Made by a program: the position numbers and the translations under genes
The notes under the pieces: generated by a model
Databases searched by the model: none
The model's input: the letters and a program-made list of their open reading frames with translations, nothing else
Told to the model about the DNA's origin: nothing
In this document: positions 6,114 through 7,435 of the stretch, piece after piece
Position numbering within the stretch: the stretch's first letter is position 1
How the letters are laid out: each line of letters opens with the position of its first letter
Assembly (NCBI GenBank): GCA_030691805.1
Contig: JAUYDP010000097.1
Coordinates: 1 to 7,435, forward strand
Reading direction: 5' to 3'
DNA from: Dehalococcoidia bacterium
GTDB taxonomy: Bacteria > Chloroflexota > Dehalococcoidia > JAUYDP01
Length of the DNA stretch: 7,435 bases

Positions 6114-6129
6114 AGTTACCAGTACGCAC
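6101..6129. repeat. Direct repeat around the -10 and start site (possible operator)
   Basis: CAGTACGTAC (6101-6110) recurs as CAGTACGCAC (6120-6129), 19 bp apart start to start, so both copies face nearly the same side of the helix. The first copy overlaps the -10 hexamer and contains the palindrome GTACGTAC. It is a plausible site for autoregulation by the AbrB-like protein. Confidence 0.45.
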
Positions 6130-6141
6130 ATGGAGGGGATT

Positions 6142-6444
6142 ATGCGACGCTCCAATGGTGAAAACACTGTGAGGGCCGGGCCGGTACGGGTGAGCAAAAA
6201 CGGAAACGCTCGTACCCTGGTAGTTCCTGCCGAAATCGTCAGGGCCGCACATGTTGAGACTGGCGACCAGTATATGGTGGAGGTCACAGATGGGGATTTG
6301 GTGTTTAGCCCCATTCAACCTGGACGCGAACGTGGTCGCTTTGTCGGTGAGGGCGCCAACCGTGTTCTTGAGTTCTCTCGGGGAGCCGGTATGCCAGCCG
6401 GCGCGGACCCCGTACAGCCTGATCCAATAGATTGGGACTTCTAG
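6142..6444 (+). CDS. AbrB/MazE-like swapped-hairpin DNA-binding protein (probable antitoxin or regulator)
   Basis: 100 residues. The core VRVSKNGNARTLVVPAEIVR (15-34) followed by AAHVETGDQYMVEVTDGDLVFSPI (35-58) is a SpoVT-AbrB domain: a first strand, the N-x-R-T/S-L-V-V-P-A-E-I turn and helix, then strands around GD.Y.V....G.LV. Such proteins dimerise and bind DNA. The C-terminal tail (59-100) ends in DPVQPDPIDWDF, an acidic, proline-rich end of the kind that in antitoxins wraps the partner. ATG 6142 is preferred: GGAGG at 6132-6136 lies 5 nt upstream and the promoter's start is near 6120. ATG 6130 has no such site, and the frame open further upstream would precede the transcript. The next gene begins 2 bp after the stop, so the two are co-translated. 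Confidence 0.8.
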   Translation: MRRSNGENTVRAGPVRVSKNGNARTLVVPAEIVRAAHVETGDQYMVEVTDGDLVFSPIQPGRERGRFVGEGANRVLEFSRGAGMPAGADPVQPDPIDWDF

Positions 6445-6446
6445 GC

Positions 6447-7118
6447 GTGACGCCCTTTTCACCAAGCAACTGGCCCCCTCTGCGCCAGGACTTCTTCAGA
6501 GGAAGCAGCCTGCACCGGCCGGTTTTCCAGGGTGACATATTCGAGAACGTTCCCTACGTCAAAGGCCAAGCAGGCGATTTCCCCGGTGCAGACCCCAAGC
6601 TGAAGGTGGAACGTCGGAAGGTAGCCGCTCTTTGCTATCCTTGCGAAATGTACTCCAACGGCATCCTGGCAAGGGTACAGACAATAGCGGTCCTCCGCGA
6701 AGCCGCGAAGTTGGGTATCCCGGACAACTGGCAGGGCGCCTTCTTCTCCTGTCCCCTTCCTGATCTTACCAGCGACGGCCGGACGTGGATTATTGACTTA
6801 CGAACCATGGGCAACATAGACCGCTCTTTTCTTACCCCACGGAATCGTTTGGAAACCCTGACGGAGTTTGGATGGGCCTATTTACGCCAGCGTCTCGGGA
6901 TATACTTCACCCGCGTTTCCTACCATCTCGGAGACCTCCAACAAGCCGGAAGCGTTACCTGGCAGGAGACCGAGTTGTGGGAACAATGGTGTGCGATGGG
7001 CCGGGCTACTGAGGAGTTCCAGCAATGGCTGGACACTACAGACATCAACATCGGTTTTACGAGGCGCAAGGCGTTGGAACGCGGTATGTACCGCCTGGTA
7101 GCGTCCGCGATGAGGTAG
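6447..7118 (+). CDS. Hypothetical protein with GDIF and CYPCEM motifs, partner of the AbrB-like gene
   Basis: 223 residues from GTG 6447, 2 bp after the upstream stop, with GGGA at 6434-6437 as a weak ribosome site. The frame extends to a TTG at 6432 inside the previous gene. I cannot assign a characterised family. Visible features: HRPVFQGDIFENVPYV (23-38), RKVAALCYPCEMYSNGILARVQ (57-78), a CPLPDL stretch (102-107), WIIDLRTMGNIDRSFL (114-129), and a helical, tryptophan-rich C-terminus with FGWAYLRQRLG (141-151) and ETELWEQW (174-181). GDI near the N-terminus followed by a hydrophobic strand vaguely recalls MazF-type toxins, but the protein is twice as long and this is weak. Placement after an AbrB-like gene suggests the effector of a toxin-antitoxin-like pair (inference). 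No signal peptide or membrane span. Confidence 0.72.
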   Translation: MTPFSPSNWPPLRQDFFRGSSLHRPVFQGDIFENVPYVKGQAGDFPGADPKLKVERRKVAALCYPCEMYSNGILARVQTIAVLREAAKLGIPDNWQGAFFSCPLPDLTSDGRTWIIDLRTMGNIDRSFLTPRNRLETLTEFGWAYLRQRLGIYFTRVSYHLGDLQQAGSVTWQETELWEQWCAMGRATEEFQQWLDTTDINIGFTRRKALERGMYRLVASAMR

Positions 7119-7435
7119 TCTGCCCTCTCAGCAGAACCCTACTGCCATTGGCCTCCAATTCTCCCACCCCAATAGTGTGCATTCTTCTCCCCGCTCCTGC
7201 AGGTACAACAACAGCACCTGGTCCTCTTACGGATTCACCCCTATTGATGGACTTCCATTGGCCGGTTGATATTAACCGCGTGGGTTGGTATCAAGACAGA
7301 AGAGACAGATAAGACCCGCCAAGGTTCGAGTACAGTCAACACCCGCGTCCAGTAGCTTGGAGCGCGGTGCAATAGCTGCCTGCCCCCTCGCCTTGTCATA
7401 CTTGCTCTTTGTACTCGGTAAAACTACCAACCAAT
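7119..7435. other. Gene-free right end
   Basis: 317 bases without a convincing gene. A minus-strand frame is open from the right edge (about 7433) down to a stop near 7277, about 52 codons with no recognisable motif; it could be the end of a gene entering from the right. Small features: TCTGC (7119-7123) with GCAGA (7131-7135), a weak hairpin after the upstream stop; GGTTGATATTAACC (7264-7277), nearly palindromic; GGTTGGTA (7283-7290) and its inverse TACCAACC (7425-7432). None is strong enough to name. Confidence 0.35.

Noticed and set aside
7081..7094. Palindrome GCGGTATGTACCGC
   Set aside because: Lies inside the coding sequence (codons for R-G-M-Y-R) with no other copy, so probably chance.
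7313..7340. GGTTCGAG resembling a tRNA T-loop
   Set aside because: No matching T-stem, anticodon arm or acceptor stem around it.

Overview
The window reads as bacterial, moderately GC-rich DNA. Genes are tightly packed, with GTG starts, good Shine-Dalgarno sequences and textbook -35/-10 promoters. Several genes belong to acyl-CoA chemistry typical of anaerobes. Chloroflexota or a similar uncultured lineage would fit, but that placement is a low-confidence inference from gene content only.

Left end (1-414): a control region. Two oppositely directed promoters (TTGACA, 17-bp spacer, TATTAT or TAAAAT) each run straight into the same palindrome, TGACGCGTCA. The right-hand promoter drives a TetR-type regulator. 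The left-hand one points at a short open frame running off the window that resembles the last part of a molybdenum hydroxylase large subunit and is probably a remnant. The regulator most likely represses both promoters.

Middle (1126-5157): after a 353-bp gene-free leader with strong hairpins come three same-strand genes. They are a coenzyme-B12-type acyl-CoA mutase large subunit, a 214-residue protein equivalent to only the C-terminal half of a 2-hydroxyacyl-CoA dehydratase / benzoyl-CoA reductase subunit (starting inside the mutase stop region), and a phytoene-desaturase-like FAD oxidoreductase. The mutase has lost the residues that hold the free carboxylate of methylmalonyl-CoA and has Asn in place of the active-site His, so its substrate is probably a different acyl-CoA. 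No B12-binding small subunit is present. The regulator's C-terminal domain looks like that of acyl-CoA-responsive TetR proteins, which fits an acyl-CoA catabolic locus.

Right-middle (5158-5999): a broken molybdenum hydroxylase tail (no N-terminal part, an internal TAG, a 9-bp tandem repeat at its left edge) still overlaps by ATGA an intact DoxX-like membrane protein. A hairpin plus T-rich stretch follows.

Right end (6000-7435): an independent two-gene unit with its own strong promoter. It has an AbrB/MazE-like DNA-binding protein and, 2 bp later, a 223-residue protein of unknown function with GDIF and CYPCEM motifs. The layout is like a toxin-antitoxin module. The last 317 bases hold no convincing gene.
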